Part shown: one piece after another, positions 18,433 through 28,748 of the stretch | Layout of the letters: each line of letters opens with the position of its first letter | Position numbering within the stretch: position 1 is the stretch's first letter | Assembly (NCBI GenBank): GCA_019635415.1 | Contig: JAHBZN010000002.1 | Coordinates: 62,001-126,000 of the forward strand | Origin: Ramlibacter sp. | Lineage (GTDB): Bacteria; Pseudomonadota; Gammaproteobacteria; Burkholderiales; Burkholderiaceae_C | DNA: 64,000 nt | Reading direction: 5' to 3' | Notes under the pieces: model-generated | The model's database searches: none | The model's input: only the letters and a program-made list of their open reading frames with translations | Told to the model about the DNA's origin: nothing | Program-made: the position numbers and the translations under genes

Positions 18433-19389
18433 ATGAAACTCTGGCCATGGTCCCTGACTTGCGCGCTGGCACTGTGTGCCTGCGGGCCCGCGACCGATGC
18501 GGGCCTCATGAGCGGTTACGTGGAGGCCGATCTGGTGTATGTGGCTTCGAGCAGTGCCGGCACGTTGGAATCGGTTTCCGTGCAGCGGGGCGACGCGGTC
18601 GCCCAGGGGCAGCGACTCTATACGCTGGATGCGCAGGCCGAGACGCTGGCCCGCCAGGCGGCCGAAGCCCGCAGCGAAAGCGCTGGCGCGCAGGCGCGCG
18701 ACCTGCGCAAGGGGCGACGCCCCATTGAGCTGGAGGCGATCGACCAGCAACTGGCGCAGGCCCGGGCCACCCTGTCGGCGTCCAGCGAGGCGCTTGAGCG
18801 CAACCAGAAGCTGGTGCGCGAGGGCTTCATTGCCGACATCCGGCTCGACGACCTGCGGGCCAGCCGCGACCGTGACGCGGCGCGGCTGCGCGAGTTGCAG
18901 GCCCAGCGCGAGCTGGCGGCCAAGGCGGCCCGCAGCGACCAGATCGACGCGGCCGCCGCAAACGCACGGGCGGCGCGGGCCGACGAGGCCCAGGCCGACT
19001 GGCGCGCGGACCAGCGCACGCGCAGCGCGCCGGTGGCCGCCCAAGTGTTTGACGTGATGTTCCGCGCGGGGGAATGGGTCAATGCCGGCGTGCCCGTGGT
19101 GGCCCTGCTGCCACCGGATGCGCTCAAGGTTCGCTTCTTTGTGCCGGAGGCGGCGCTCGCGCAGCTGGCGGTGGGTCGCGATGTGGCCCTCAGCTGCGAT
19201 GGCTGCACGCAGCCGCTGACGGCCCGCGTGCGCTGGATTTCGCCCCGGGCGGAGTTCACCCCCCCGGTGATCTACAGCAACGCCAGCCGCGGCAAGCTGG
19301 TCTTCATGGTCGAGGCCGTGCCTTCGGACGCTCGCCATCTGCACGCCGGCCAACCGGTCGATGTGCGACTGCCCGGGCCGCCCGCATGA
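18433..19389 (+). CDS. HlyD-family periplasmic adaptor lipoprotein (YbhG-like)
   Basis: A 318-residue membrane-fusion protein linking an inner-membrane ABC exporter to an outer-membrane channel. The N-terminus has a lipoprotein signal with lipobox LCAC (Cys near residue 17). The split biotinyl-lipoyl domain is visible in ASSSAGTLESVSVQRGDAV and SAPVAAQVFDVMFRAGEWV. Between its halves is a long Ala/Arg/Glu-rich coiled hairpin at about residues 65-185. A beta-barrel domain follows (LKVRFFVPEAALAQL). Its stop overlaps the ATPase start by 4 bp. No outer-membrane factor gene is in this operon, so a shared TolC-like channel is likely. Confidence 0.9.
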   Translation: MKLWPWSLTCALALCACGPATDAGLMSGYVEADLVYVASSSAGTLESVSVQRGDAVAQGQRLYTLDAQAETLARQAAEARSESAGAQARDLRKGRRPIELEAIDQQLAQARATLSASSEALERNQKLVREGFIADIRLDDLRASRDRDAARLRELQAQRELAAKAARSDQIDAAAANARAARADEAQADWRADQRTRSAPVAAQVFDVMFRAGEWVNAGVPVVALLPPDALKVRFFVPEAALAQLAVGRDVALSCDGCTQPLTARVRWISPRAEFTPPVIYSNASRGKLVFMVEAVPSDARHLHAGQPVDVRLPGPPA

Positions 19390-20309
19390 GCGAAGCCCTG
19401 GCCATCGACGCGCGCCGCCTGACCAAGCGTTTCGGTGGGCGTGCCGTGGTGGACCATGTGTCTATCCAGGTGCGCCGCGGCGAGATCTGCGGCTTCCTCG
19501 GCCCCAACGGCAGCGGCAAGACCACCACCATCCGCATGCTCTGCGGTTTGCTCGATCCCGATGAAGGCGAGGGCACCTGTCTGGGCCATGACATTCGCCG
19601 CCAGTCGCGGGCCATCAAGCTGCGCGTGGGCTACATGACGCAGCGCTTCGGCCTGTACGAAGACCTCACGCTCACCGAAAACCTGGACTTCGTGGCCCGC
19701 GCCTACGGCATGGCGCAACGCGGCGCGCAGGTGCGCGGTGCGCTCGAGCGCCTGGGCCTGTGGGAACGGCGCGACCAGCTCGCCGGCTCGCTGTCGGGCG
19801 GCTGGAAGCAGCGGCTTGCGCTGGCGGCCTGCATGCTGCACCAGCCCGACCTCCTGCTGCTCGATGAACCCACAGCCGGGGTGGACCCGAAGGCGCGGCG
19901 CGACTTCTGGCAACAGATCCACGCGCTGGCCGCCGACGGCCTCACCGTGCTGCTGAGCACCCATTACATGGACGAAGCCGAGCGCTGCCACCGGCTGGCC
20001 TACATCTCCTACGGGCGCCTGCTGGCCACCGGGACGGCCGAGGAGGTGATCGCCCAGGCCCGCCTGTCCACCTGGGAGCTGCGGAGCACGGACCTGGCCG
20101 CCGCGGCGGCCCTGCTGCAGCAGGACCCGCGCTGGCGGGTGGTCCCTTTCGGCGCCTCGGTGCATGTGAGCGCGGAAGCTGGCGCCGACCTGCCCGGCTG
20201 GCTGGCGCGGCAGCCGGGCGCAGGGCGCTGGCACGTGCATCCGATCGCCACGGGGCTCGAAGATGTCTTCATCTCGCTGACCGAACATGCCCAGGACAAT
20301 TTCAGCTGA
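19386..20309 (+). CDS. ABC transporter ATP-binding protein (efflux)
   Basis: A 307-residue single ATPase. Although the frame is open further upstream, ATG 19386 overlapping the adaptor stop gives the correct N-terminus. Walker A GPNGSGKTT is at 39-47, the signature LSGGWKQR near 136-143, Walker B LLLLDEPTAGVD near 155-166, and the switch His is in LLSTHYMDEAE. The C-terminal ~80 residues are an extra domain ending in GLEDVFISLTEH, as in exporters of the DrrA/YbhF type. E. coli YbhF has two ATPase cassettes; this one has a single cassette. It pairs with the permease that overlaps its 3' end by 23 bp. Confidence 0.92.
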   Translation: MSEALAIDARRLTKRFGGRAVVDHVSIQVRRGEICGFLGPNGSGKTTTIRMLCGLLDPDEGEGTCLGHDIRRQSRAIKLRVGYMTQRFGLYEDLTLTENLDFVARAYGMAQRGAQVRGALERLGLWERRDQLAGSLSGGWKQRLALAACMLHQPDLLLLDEPTAGVDPKARRDFWQQIHALAADGLTVLLSTHYMDEAERCHRLAYISYGRLLATGTAEEVIAQARLSTWELRSTDLAAAAALLQQDPRWRVVPFGASVHVSAEAGADLPGWLARQPGAGRWHVHPIATGLEDVFISLTEHAQDNFS

Positions 20310-21441
20310 CCGGCCTGGCCTGTCCTGGGGGCGCATCCTGGCCGTGCTGGTCAAGGAGCTGATCCAGCTGCGCCGCGACCGGCTGACCTTTGCCATGATG
20401 ATTGGCGTGCCCATCCTGCAATTGGTGCTGTTTGGCTACGCCATCAATGGCGACCCGCGCCATCTGCCCACGGTGGTGGTCACCACCGATGGCGGCCCGC
20501 TGGTCCGCTCGGTGGTCCGAGCGGCCGAAAACACCGGCTATTTCAGGGTGCTGGGGACCGTGACGGATGCCGAGGCCGAGCGGCGCATCCAGGCCGGTGA
20601 AGTCCAGTTCGCACTGGTGTTCCCGGCGGACTTCTCGGCACGCCTGCTGCGCGGTGAGCGGCCTGCCGTGGCCGTCTATGCCGACGCCACCGACCCGGCC
20701 GCAACCGGCGCCGCGGTGGGCGCACTGAACCAGCTGCCCCAGTTGGCGCTGGCGCACGACCTGACCGGGCCGCTCTCGGCCCTGCGCGCGGCGGAACCCC
20801 CTTTCGAGCTGCGCGTGCACCGGCGCTACAACCCCGAGGGACTCACCGCGTACAACGTCGTGCCGGGCCTGATGGGCGTGATTCTTACCATGACGCTGGT
20901 GATGATGACGGCCATGGCCATGACGCGCGAGCGCGAGCGCGGCACGCTGGAAAACCTGCTGGCCACGCCCGTGCGGCCGTTCGAGATGATGGCGGGGAAA
21001 ATCCTTCCGTACATGCTCATCGGCTACGTGCAGGTGCTGATCGTGTTCGGTGCGGCGCGGCTGCTGTTCGGGGTGCCCATGGCGGGCAGTTTCGGCCTGC
21101 TCACCGGGGCTGTGCTGCTGTTCATCCTGGCCACGCTGACGGTGGGCTTTGCCTTCTCGACCCTGGCGCGTTCGCAGATGCAGTCGATGCAGATGACCAT
21201 GTTCTATTTCCTGCCCAACATCCTGCTGTCGGGCTTCATGTTCCCGTTTCGCGGCATGCCGGCATGGGCCCAGTGGATCGGCGAGGCGTTGCCGCTGACG
21301 CACTTCGTGCGCATGGTGCGGGCCATCATGCTCAAGGGCTCGGACTGGTCAGGGGTGGCCGGTGATGCCTCGGCCATTCTGGCCTTCATGGCCGTGGTTG
21401 GCCTGGTGGCCATGCTGCGCTACCGGCAGACCATCGAATAG
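20287..21441 (+). CDS. ABC-2 type permease (YbhS/YbhR-like)
   Basis: A 384-residue inner-membrane permease. One span near residues 30-48 is followed by a large periplasmic domain (about 50-185) and five further spans, the ABC-2 plan. VVPGLMGVILTMTLVMMTAMAMTRERERGT is read over two spans' boundary, and TRERERGTLENLLATPVRPFEMM is the typical cytoplasmic coupling segment. Its ATG lies inside the ATPase gene, so translation is coupled. Only one permease gene is present, whereas E. coli has two, so a homodimer is likely. It closes the TetR-controlled efflux operon. Confidence 0.91.
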   Translation: MPRTISADRPGLSWGRILAVLVKELIQLRRDRLTFAMMIGVPILQLVLFGYAINGDPRHLPTVVVTTDGGPLVRSVVRAAENTGYFRVLGTVTDAEAERRIQAGEVQFALVFPADFSARLLRGERPAVAVYADATDPAATGAAVGALNQLPQLALAHDLTGPLSALRAAEPPFELRVHRRYNPEGLTAYNVVPGLMGVILTMTLVMMTAMAMTRERERGTLENLLATPVRPFEMMAGKILPYMLIGYVQVLIVFGAARLLFGVPMAGSFGLLTGAVLLFILATLTVGFAFSTLARSQMQSMQMTMFYFLPNILLSGFMFPFRGMPAWAQWIGEALPLTHFVRMVRAIMLKGSDWSGVAGDASAILAFMAVVGLVAMLRYRQTIE

Positions 21442-21457
21442 CGGGGGGCGGGGGGCT

Positions 21458-22273
21458 TCAGCGCGCGCCCAGCAGGGCCTGGGCCACCTCGATGAACCCT
21501 TCGCCACGCTCGCCTCGCGTGATGTAGCGGGGCTTGTGCGTGAGTTCGGCCTCGAAGCGGCGGATGTTGGCCACGCCCACACTGTGGGGAAAGTGCTCGA
21601 ACATCAGCTGGTCATTGGTGGAGTCGCCCACATACACCCAGCGGGCCAGCTCGGCGTCCAGGTCACGCCCGAACAGCGAGCGCACGATCCAGCGCGCGCC
21701 CGACAGCTTGTGATGGGCTCCGTACCAGCCATTGATGTGGATGCTGCTGACGGTTGCCGTCATGCCCTCGTCCTGCAGGATGCGCACCACCTCGCGGACG
21801 CGCTCGGGCGGCAGGTGGCAGAACTCGCTGTGGTCGATGGCGATGTCGGTTTCCCGGCCTGCAGAGTCCCCGGACAGTTGGGTGCCCGGAACCTCGCGCA
21901 GCACGCGCCGGGCCGCCTGCTGCATGCGGACGAACTGGCTGGCCCGTGTGGAGGCGTCCTGTTGATACAGTTTTGATAGCGCGAAATGGCCGCCAGACAA
22001 GGGCTGGGACTGATTTTGGTCAGGAACCAGGGCCACGGCCCCGTTTTCGGCGACGATGGCATCCACCGGCCAGGTCGCGGCAAAGGGCTCGCTCCATCCG
22101 ACAGGCCGCCCGGTGATGGGGATCACGTGGAGGCCGGCCGATCGCAGGTCTGCCAGGGCCTGAACCACGGGCGGCGGAACGGCGCCCTCGGTGGTCAGCG
22201 TGTCGTCGATGTCGGTGAACACGCCGAGGATGGCGCGGCGCTGGGCATCGGGCCAGTCGGTCAGCGGTTTCAT
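21458..22273 (-). CDS. HAD-IIB family sugar-phosphatase-like hydrolase
   Basis: A 271-residue HAD phosphatase of the Cof/IIB branch, which acts on phosphorylated sugars such as mannosyl-3-phosphoglycerate. Motif I is FTDIDDTLT (nucleophile Asp and acid Asp), motif II is PITGRPVGW (Thr), and motif IV is YVGDSTNDQLMF (Asp-Asp). The IIB cap lies between about 85 and 200. Inside the cap boundary a 49-bp dispersed element is read antisense as DQNQSQPLSGGHFALSKLYQ. The gene overlaps the peptidase upstream by 4 bp and is the last of a minus-strand run that starts with prfC. Confidence 0.88.
   Translation of the reverse strand: MKPLTDWPDAQRRAILGVFTDIDDTLTTEGAVPPPVVQALADLRSAGLHVIPITGRPVGWSEPFAATWPVDAIVAENGAVALVPDQNQSQPLSGGHFALSKLYQQDASTRASQFVRMQQAARRVLREVPGTQLSGDSAGRETDIAIDHSEFCHLPPERVREVVRILQDEGMTATVSSIHINGWYGAHHKLSGARWIVRSLFGRDLDAELARWVYVGDSTNDQLMFEHFPHSVGVANIRRFEAELTHKPRYITRGERGEGFIEVAQALLGAR
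21964..22012 (+). repeat. Dispersed 49-bp element, copy 2 (antisense in HAD gene)
   Basis: It starts GATACAGTTTTGATAGC and shares AAGGGCT near its end. It aligns without gaps to the other copies over 49 bp. The host gene reads the opposite strand, the only such case among the copies in genes. Confidence 0.7.
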
Positions 22274-23742
22274 GGAAGTCGCAGTTTGCCGGGCACGTGG
22301 CGCTGGATGTCCAGGGTCAGGCCGCCAGGCGTCGTCGCCGCAGGGAAGGACAGGGCCGCCACCGTGCTGGGACTGCAGGCGCCCGTATCCGCGTGCCGCA
22401 GGGCAATGCCCAGCAGGCCTTCGGCCGGATCGCCGAGCGCATGGCCCAGGTCGTCGGCGGCCGGGCAGGTGGCGGAAAAGCCGACGCTGTAGTCGCCAAA
22501 GTCCCGGGCGTTGTAGCCCTGGAACTCAATCGGAAAATAGGCCAGGCTGCAGTTGTCGGCACGTGTGAAACCATAGGGCTTGCCGCAGGTCGTCGCGCCG
22601 ACCAGCACCACCTCCACATCCACTCCGCGCAGGCCGTTGATCACGGACTCGCTGGCCGAACAGGTGCCGCCCGTGGTGAGCACATACACGCGCGGTAGTC
22701 CCAGCCGGGGCAGTGCGGTGCCTGTGGGGTACTGCGTCTCGCCGTACTGGACGGTGCCGGCAAAGCGTGTGACATTGGCTTGCGAGGCCTCCGGGCGCTT
22801 GGGACTGAACTGCAGCCGTTCGAACACCTGGCCGTCGCTGGCTGGCCCCGTCACCATGGAGGCCAGTGCCAGTGCCACATACAGGTAGCCGCCGCCGTTG
22901 TACCGCAGGTCCAGCACAAGATCGTCCATGCCCCCCGCGCCCAGCGCGGACAGTGCGGCCACCAGTTTGTCCTGGGCCCCGGCGGTGTGGGCATTGAACA
23001 GCACGTAGCCCACGCGCCGACCCGATGGGCTGAGCACCACGCGGCTCACCGGGACCGGATCAGCCTGCAGGGGCGCGACCGTGAGCGACACCGTGCGCGC
23101 AGGTTGGCCCGGCGCATCGCGGTAGCTGAAGGTGACGAAGGCGCCCGCCGTGTTGGGGTACCAGGTGGCCTGGCTGGCCGAGGTTACCGTAACGAGTTCT
23201 CCGCCGCGCGCCAGCCCGGCCAGGTCCGCCGGCGAGCCGGCGACGACCTTGGCCACCCGCGTGCGGCCCTGGGCGTCGATGACCCAGTCCACGCCATAGC
23301 CGAGGCCGGATCCGGTGGTCAGGGTGTCGGCGTCGGTACGCGTGAGCACGTAGCTGAAACGATCCTTGGGCAGGCCGTGGCTGTCGGGTGTCGTGACCAG
23401 CAGCTGGTAGAAGTATCCGGAGGCCGTGTAGGGTGCGGCGTTGACCACCGGAATCTCGTCGGGCCAGAGGTAGGCCTCGTTGAGGTAAGACCGCACGAAC
23501 TGCTTCTCGGCGTCCGCGGTGCAGATGCCGGCCACCGTCTCGGAGGGGATGTCCGGCGAAAGGACGCTTGCGCTGGTGCTGCCACTGGTCGAGCCGCTGG
23601 TGCTTCCCGGGTTGCAGACCGAGGCGCTCCCGAGGCAGATGCCCGGATTGCCGCCACCGCCGCCACAGGCGCTCAGGCCGAGTGCAACCGCCAGGCCCAC
23701 CATCAGGCCGAGGCGGCCTGAACTCCATCGTCCGAACTGCAT
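22270..23742 (-). CDS. S41-family peptidase lipoprotein
   Basis: A 490-residue secreted serine protease related to the tail-specific C-terminal processing peptidases. The frame is open further upstream, but ATG 23742 gives a proper lipoprotein signal with lipobox LSAC followed by GGGGG. A Ser/Thr/Gly linker (GSTSGSTSGSTSAS) comes next, then a PDZ-like region (VVAGSPADLAGLARGGELV) and the S41 catalytic domain. GGTCSASESV contains the nucleophile Ser and GATTCGKPYGF the Lys base. It probably sits on the periplasmic face of the outer membrane. Substrate unknown. Confidence 0.88.
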   Translation of the reverse strand: MQFGRWSSGRLGLMVGLAVALGLSACGGGGGNPGICLGSASVCNPGSTSGSTSGSTSASVLSPDIPSETVAGICTADAEKQFVRSYLNEAYLWPDEIPVVNAAPYTASGYFYQLLVTTPDSHGLPKDRFSYVLTRTDADTLTTGSGLGYGVDWVIDAQGRTRVAKVVAGSPADLAGLARGGELVTVTSASQATWYPNTAGAFVTFSYRDAPGQPARTVSLTVAPLQADPVPVSRVVLSPSGRRVGYVLFNAHTAGAQDKLVAALSALGAGGMDDLVLDLRYNGGGYLYVALALASMVTGPASDGQVFERLQFSPKRPEASQANVTRFAGTVQYGETQYPTGTALPRLGLPRVYVLTTGGTCSASESVINGLRGVDVEVVLVGATTCGKPYGFTRADNCSLAYFPIEFQGYNARDFGDYSVGFSATCPAADDLGHALGDPAEGLLGIALRHADTGACSPSTVAALSFPAATTPGGLTLDIQRHVPGKLRLP

Positions 23743-23785
23743 GACTGTCCCTTCCCTTTCCGCGGGTTGGCGCGGCGGGGGCATC

Positions 23786-25414
23786 TTAGCCTGCGTTGTG
23801 CAGGGCCAGCCCCGCGTGCTCGCGCAGGGGATGGAAGTGGATCTTGGGGAAGCGTTCCTGCGCCAGCCGCACGTCATACGGGCTGGTGCACAGGTAGGCC
23901 AGCGTATCGGCCGCGTCCCGTGCCATCCGCTGGGGGTAGGCATCGGTGAAGGCGCGCAGCTCGGCCGGGGTGTCGGCCGTGATCCAGCGCGCGCCGGTGT
24001 ACTGGCAGCCCTCGAGCCGGATGTCGGCGTCGTACTCGGCTTTCAGCCGGTGCTGCACCACTTCAAACTGCAGCTGGCCGACGGCGCCCAGCAGCATGGC
24101 GCCGCCCATCTCGGGGCGGAACACCTGGATCGCGCCCTCTTCGCCCAGCTGCGCCAGTCCCTGCTGCAACTGCTTGGTGCGCAGCGGGTTCTTGAGCAGC
24201 ACGGTCATGAACAGCTCGGGAGCGAAGAAAGGCAGGCCGGTGAACTGCAGGCTGGCGCCGTCGGTGATGGTGTCGCCCAGCTGCACGCCACCATGGGTGG
24301 TGAAGCCGATGATGTCGCCAGCGTAGGCCTCGTCCACCGCCTCGCGGCGCTGGCTCAGGAAGGTGACCACGCTGGTGGGCCGCAGCTCCTTGGCGGTGCG
24401 CTGCACGCGCAGCTTCATGCCCGGCGTGTACTTGCCCGAGGCCATGCGCACAAAGGCTATGCGGTCGCGGTGATTGGCGTCCATGTTGGCCTGCACCTTG
24501 AACACCACGCCGGCGAAGTCCTTGTCCTCGGGCTGGATCTCCTTCACCACGGGCTGGCGATTGACCAGGGTGGTGCTGGTGCGCGGCCGTGGCGAAGGGG
24601 CCAGGTCCACCAGTGCGTCCAGTACTTCCATCACGCCGAAATTGTTGACGCCCGACCCGAAGAACACCGGTGTCTGCTTGCCGGCGAGGAACGCCTCATG
24701 GTCCCACGGGGGCGAGGCGCCCGTGGCCAGTTCCATGCTCTCCATGGCGGCCTCGAAGTCGCTGCCGAAGCGCTTGACCAGCGTCTCGCGCTCGCTCAGG
24801 GCAATGGTCTCGAAGTCCTGGGGCAGGCGCTCGCTGCCCGACTCGAACACCGTCATGGCCTGGGTCCGCAGGTTCATGATGCCGCGGAACGTCTTGCCCT
24901 GGCCCACCGGCCAGGTCATGGGCACGCAGGGCATGCCCAGTTCACGTTCGACCTCGTCCAGGATGTCCAGCGGCTCGCGCACCTCGCGGTCCATCTTGTT
25001 GACGAAGGTGATGATGGGGGTGTCGCGCTGCCGGCAGACCTCGATCAGCCGGCGCGTCTGCGCCTCCACGCCGTTGGCGGCGTCGATCACCATCAGCGCC
25101 GAGTCCACGGCGGTCAGCACGCGGTAGGTGTCCTCGGAAAAGTCCTTGTGGCCCGGCGTGTCGAGCAGGTTGATCACATGCTCGCGGTACAGCATCTGCA
25201 TGACCGAGCTGGCGACCGAGATACCGCGCTGCTTTTCGATTTCCATCCAGTCCGAGGTGGCGTGGCGCGAGGCCTTGCGGGCCTTGACCGAACCGGCGAT
25301 CTGGATCGCGCCCGAGAACAGCAGCAGCTTTTCGGTGAGCGTGGTCTTGCCCGCGTCGGGGTGGGAGATGATGGCAAAGGTACGGCGGCGCCGGGTTTCT
25401 GGGGCGAAAGACAC
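23786..25414 (-). CDS. prfC: Peptide chain release factor 3
   Basis: A 542-residue translational GTPase that removes RF1/RF2 from the ribosome after termination. G1 is SHPDAGKTT (17-25), G3 is DTPGHKDF near 90, and G4 is NKMD near 150. The RF3-specific middle and C-terminal domains follow (for example GAVGQLQFEVVQHRL). The frame opens further upstream into the riboswitch region, but GTG 25414 gives a product of the usual ~530-540 residues beginning VSFAPETRRRRTFAII. It is transcribed divergently from ahcY, and the S41 peptidase gene follows after 43 bp. Confidence 0.95.
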   Translation of the reverse strand: MSFAPETRRRRTFAIISHPDAGKTTLTEKLLLFSGAIQIAGSVKARKASRHATSDWMEIEKQRGISVASSVMQMLYREHVINLLDTPGHKDFSEDTYRVLTAVDSALMVIDAANGVEAQTRRLIEVCRQRDTPIITFVNKMDREVREPLDILDEVERELGMPCVPMTWPVGQGKTFRGIMNLRTQAMTVFESGSERLPQDFETIALSERETLVKRFGSDFEAAMESMELATGASPPWDHEAFLAGKQTPVFFGSGVNNFGVMEVLDALVDLAPSPRPRTSTTLVNRQPVVKEIQPEDKDFAGVVFKVQANMDANHRDRIAFVRMASGKYTPGMKLRVQRTAKELRPTSVVTFLSQRREAVDEAYAGDIIGFTTHGGVQLGDTITDGASLQFTGLPFFAPELFMTVLLKNPLRTKQLQQGLAQLGEEGAIQVFRPEMGGAMLLGAVGQLQFEVVQHRLKAEYDADIRLEGCQYTGARWITADTPAELRAFTDAYPQRMARDAADTLAYLCTSPYDVRLAQERFPKIHFHPLREHAGLALHNAG

Positions 25415-25467
25415 ACTGACTCCGGGGGAAGGGCGGGCGGCGCGGGGCGCGCGGGACAGCCCACGAT

Positions 25468-25473
25468 TATAAT
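25468..25473 (+). promoter_or_regulatory. -10 box of ahcY promoter
   Basis: A consensus TATAAT. Transcription from about 25480 would begin just before the SAH riboswitch. No good -35 hexamer is visible at 17 bp upstream, so another factor may help. Confidence 0.6.
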
Positions 25474-25480
25474 TTGCCCC

Positions 25481-25560
25481 TCCGAGGAGCGTTGCAGCGT
25501 CCCATCTTGCAGATGCGGGGCGTGAGGCTCGGAAATCATCCCGCAACGACGCTCACCCAC
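25481..25560 (+). promoter_or_regulatory. S-adenosylhomocysteine (SAH) riboswitch
   Basis: It matches the known SAH aptamer in order and spacing: ccgaggagcgttgca at the 5' side, gaggctcgg in the middle and gcaacgacgctca at the 3' side. P1 pairs gagcg (25487-25491) with cgctc (25550-25554) and ttgc with gcaa. The pseudoknot pairs ccgag (25482-25486) with ctcgg (25528-25532). It lies between a TATAAT box and ahcY, whose product consumes SAH. Known SAH riboswitches turn expression on when SAH accumulates. Confidence 0.9.
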
Positions 25561-25582
25561 TGTTCTGTGTGGTGAGGCTTTT
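25552..25582 (+). terminator. Conditional terminator of SAH riboswitch
   Basis: ctcacccac (25552-25560) can pair with gtgtggtgag (25567-25576), one bulge, followed by gcTTTT. Its left arm uses part of the aptamer's P1 3' strand (25550-25554), so the two folds exclude each other. Bound SAH should therefore prevent termination. Confidence 0.6.
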
Positions 25583-25638
25583 CCAAGCTCCGATTCCCCC
25601 AGAGAGTGGTTTCATTCAATTGATTTTGGAGAAAAACC

Positions 25639-27072
<1,434 letters not shown>

Positions 27073-27084
27073 GTATCCCCCGCC

Positions 27085-27852
27085 ATGCGCGCTGACCAAT
27101 TGCTGGTCGAACGTGGCCTGGCCAGTTCGCGCGCGCAGGCCCAGCGCCTGATCGGTGCGGGCGTGCGCTGGCGCGAAGGTGGCGACTGGAAGACCGTGGC
27201 GAAGAACCGCGACGAGCTTCCCGTGGCGGCCGAACTGCAACTGCTCGATCAGGCCGAGGCGCGCTATGTGTCGCGCGGCGGCCTCAAGCTGGAGGGCGCG
27301 CTCAGGAGCAGCGGCCTGGAGGTCAGCGGCTGGCATTGCCTGGACGTGGGCCAGTCCACCGGGGGGTTCACCGACTGCCTGCTGCAGCACGGTGCCGCCC
27401 ACGTCGTGGGCGTGGACGTGGGCCAGGGCCAGTTGCACCCCCGGGTGCGCGAGGACGCGCGCGTGAGCTGCTTCGAGAAGGTCAATGCACGCGACCCGCC
27501 TGCTATGAATTTGGTAGCTGAAACTGGCCGCGGAGAAAGGGCTACAGCCGCTTTTGACCTGATCGTGGGCGATGTATCGTTCATTTCCCAGACCCTGGTG
27601 CTGCCGGCGCTGGCGCCCCTGCTTCGCACCGGGGGGGCGCTGCTCATGCTGGTCAAGCCGCAGTTCGAACTGCAACCCGGGCAGGTGGGCAAGGGCGGCA
27701 TTGTGCGCGACGAGTCGCTGTTTGCCGTGGTGGAGCGGCGCATCCGCGAGTGCCTTGCGACGCTGGGCCTCAGCGTTCAGGGCTGGTATGACAGTGCCAT
27801 TGCCGGGGGCGACGGCAACCGGGAATTTTTTGTGTACGCGATCAAGGAATGA
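27085..27852 (+). CDS. tlyA: TlyA-family rRNA 2'-O-methyltransferase
   Basis: A 255-residue SAM-dependent RNA methyltransferase (hemolysin A family). An N-terminal S4 RNA-binding domain (about 1-60, RADQLLVERGLASSRAQAQR) is followed by an FtsJ-type Rossmann domain with LDVGQSTGGFTDCLLQHGA as the SAM motif and FDLIVGDVSFIS as the catalytic region. Mycobacterial TlyA methylates 16S and 23S rRNA cytidines; the target here is inferred. A dispersed 49-bp element is inserted at codons 140-156, between NARDPP and AAFDLI, adding about 15 residues. It lies 12 bp after ahcY and 0-15 bp before metF. Confidence 0.9.
   Translation: MRADQLLVERGLASSRAQAQRLIGAGVRWREGGDWKTVAKNRDELPVAAELQLLDQAEARYVSRGGLKLEGALRSSGLEVSGWHCLDVGQSTGGFTDCLLQHGAAHVVGVDVGQGQLHPRVREDARVSCFEKVNARDPPAMNLVAETGRGERATAAFDLIVGDVSFISQTLVLPALAPLLRTGGALLMLVKPQFELQPGQVGKGGIVRDESLFAVVERRIRECLATLGLSVQGWYDSAIAGGDGNREFFVYAIKE
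27502..27550 (+). repeat. Dispersed 49-bp element, copy 3 (in tlyA)
   Basis: It starts GCTATGAATTTGGTAGC and carries AAGGGCTACAG near the end. It is read in tlyA as AMNLVAETGRGERATAA, in the same frame as copies 1, 4, 6, 7 and 8. It separates the NARDPP and AAFDLI motifs, which are closer together in other TlyA proteins as I recall them. Confidence 0.82.
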
Positions 27853-27867
27853 ATGGAGAAGCGGAGC

Positions 27868-28695
27868 ATGGGCTTTCCAATTAGCCTGGAATTTTTTCCG
27901 ACCAAGACGCCCGAAGGCGCGGTCAAGCTGCGCGCAGCGCGCCAGCAACTGTACGGACTCAAACCCGAGTTCTGCTCGGTGACCTTTGGAGCCGGGGGCT
28001 CCACGCAGGACGGCACGCTGCAGGCCGTGACGGAGATCATGGCCGAGGGTTGCGCCGCTGCGCCGCACCTGAGCTGCATCGGGCAGTCGCGCGAGAGCAT
28101 CCGCGAGCGCCTCGCAGCCTATGCCGCAGCAGGCATCCGCCGCATCGTGGCGCTGCGCGGTGACCTGCCCAGCGGCTACGGCCTGGGCGGCGAGTTCCGC
28201 TACGCCAGCGACCTGGTGGCCTTCATTCGCGCGGAGTCGGGTGACCGCTTCCACATCGAAGTGGCGGCCTACCCGGAGACCCACCCGCAGGCCAAGTCAC
28301 CGCTGGCCGACCTGGACGCCTTTGCGGCCAAGGTGAGCGCGGGCGCCAATTCGGGCATCACGCAGTATTTCTTCAATGCCGACGCTTATTTCCGCTACGT
28401 GGATGAGCTGCGCGCCCGGGGCGTTAGCGTGCCGGTGGTGCCGGGGGTCATGCCCATCATCAGCTCGACCCAGTTGATGCGTTTTTCAGACGCCTGCGGC
28501 GCCGAGATCCCGCGCTGGATCCGCATGCGACTGCAGGCCTATGGCGATGACACGGCCTCCATCAGGGCCTTCGGGTTGGATGTGGTGACCGGCTTGTGCG
28601 AGCAGCTGCGCCGGGCGGGGGCCCCGGGTATCCACTTCTACACCATGAACCAGGCCGGTGCCACACTGGCGATCTGCGAGCGGCTGGGCCTGTGA
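27868..28695 (+). CDS. metF: Methylenetetrahydrofolate reductase
   Basis: A 275-residue FAD enzyme reducing 5,10-methylene-THF to 5-methyl-THF, the methyl donor for methionine synthesis. ISLEFFPTKTPEG (catalytic Glu), SVTFGAGGSTQDGT, ALRGDLPSG and the NSGITQYFFNADAYFRY stretch are all MetF signatures. I start at ATG 27868, which gives the usual MGFPISLEFFP N-terminus; ATG 27853 would add five residues and abut the tlyA stop. With ahcY and riboswitch control upstream it links SAH removal to remethylation of homocysteine. Confidence 0.94.
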   Translation: MGFPISLEFFPTKTPEGAVKLRAARQQLYGLKPEFCSVTFGAGGSTQDGTLQAVTEIMAEGCAAAPHLSCIGQSRESIRERLAAYAAAGIRRIVALRGDLPSGYGLGGEFRYASDLVAFIRAESGDRFHIEVAAYPETHPQAKSPLADLDAFAAKVSAGANSGITQYFFNADAYFRYVDELRARGVSVPVVPGVMPIISSTQLMRFSDACGAEIPRWIRMRLQAYGDDTASIRAFGLDVVTGLCEQLRRAGAPGIHFYTMNQAGATLAICERLGL

Positions 28696-28748
28696 GCCCT
28701 GGGCGGGCGGCTCCGCCCCTACAATCCGCGCCAACAAAGGAGAGAGGG

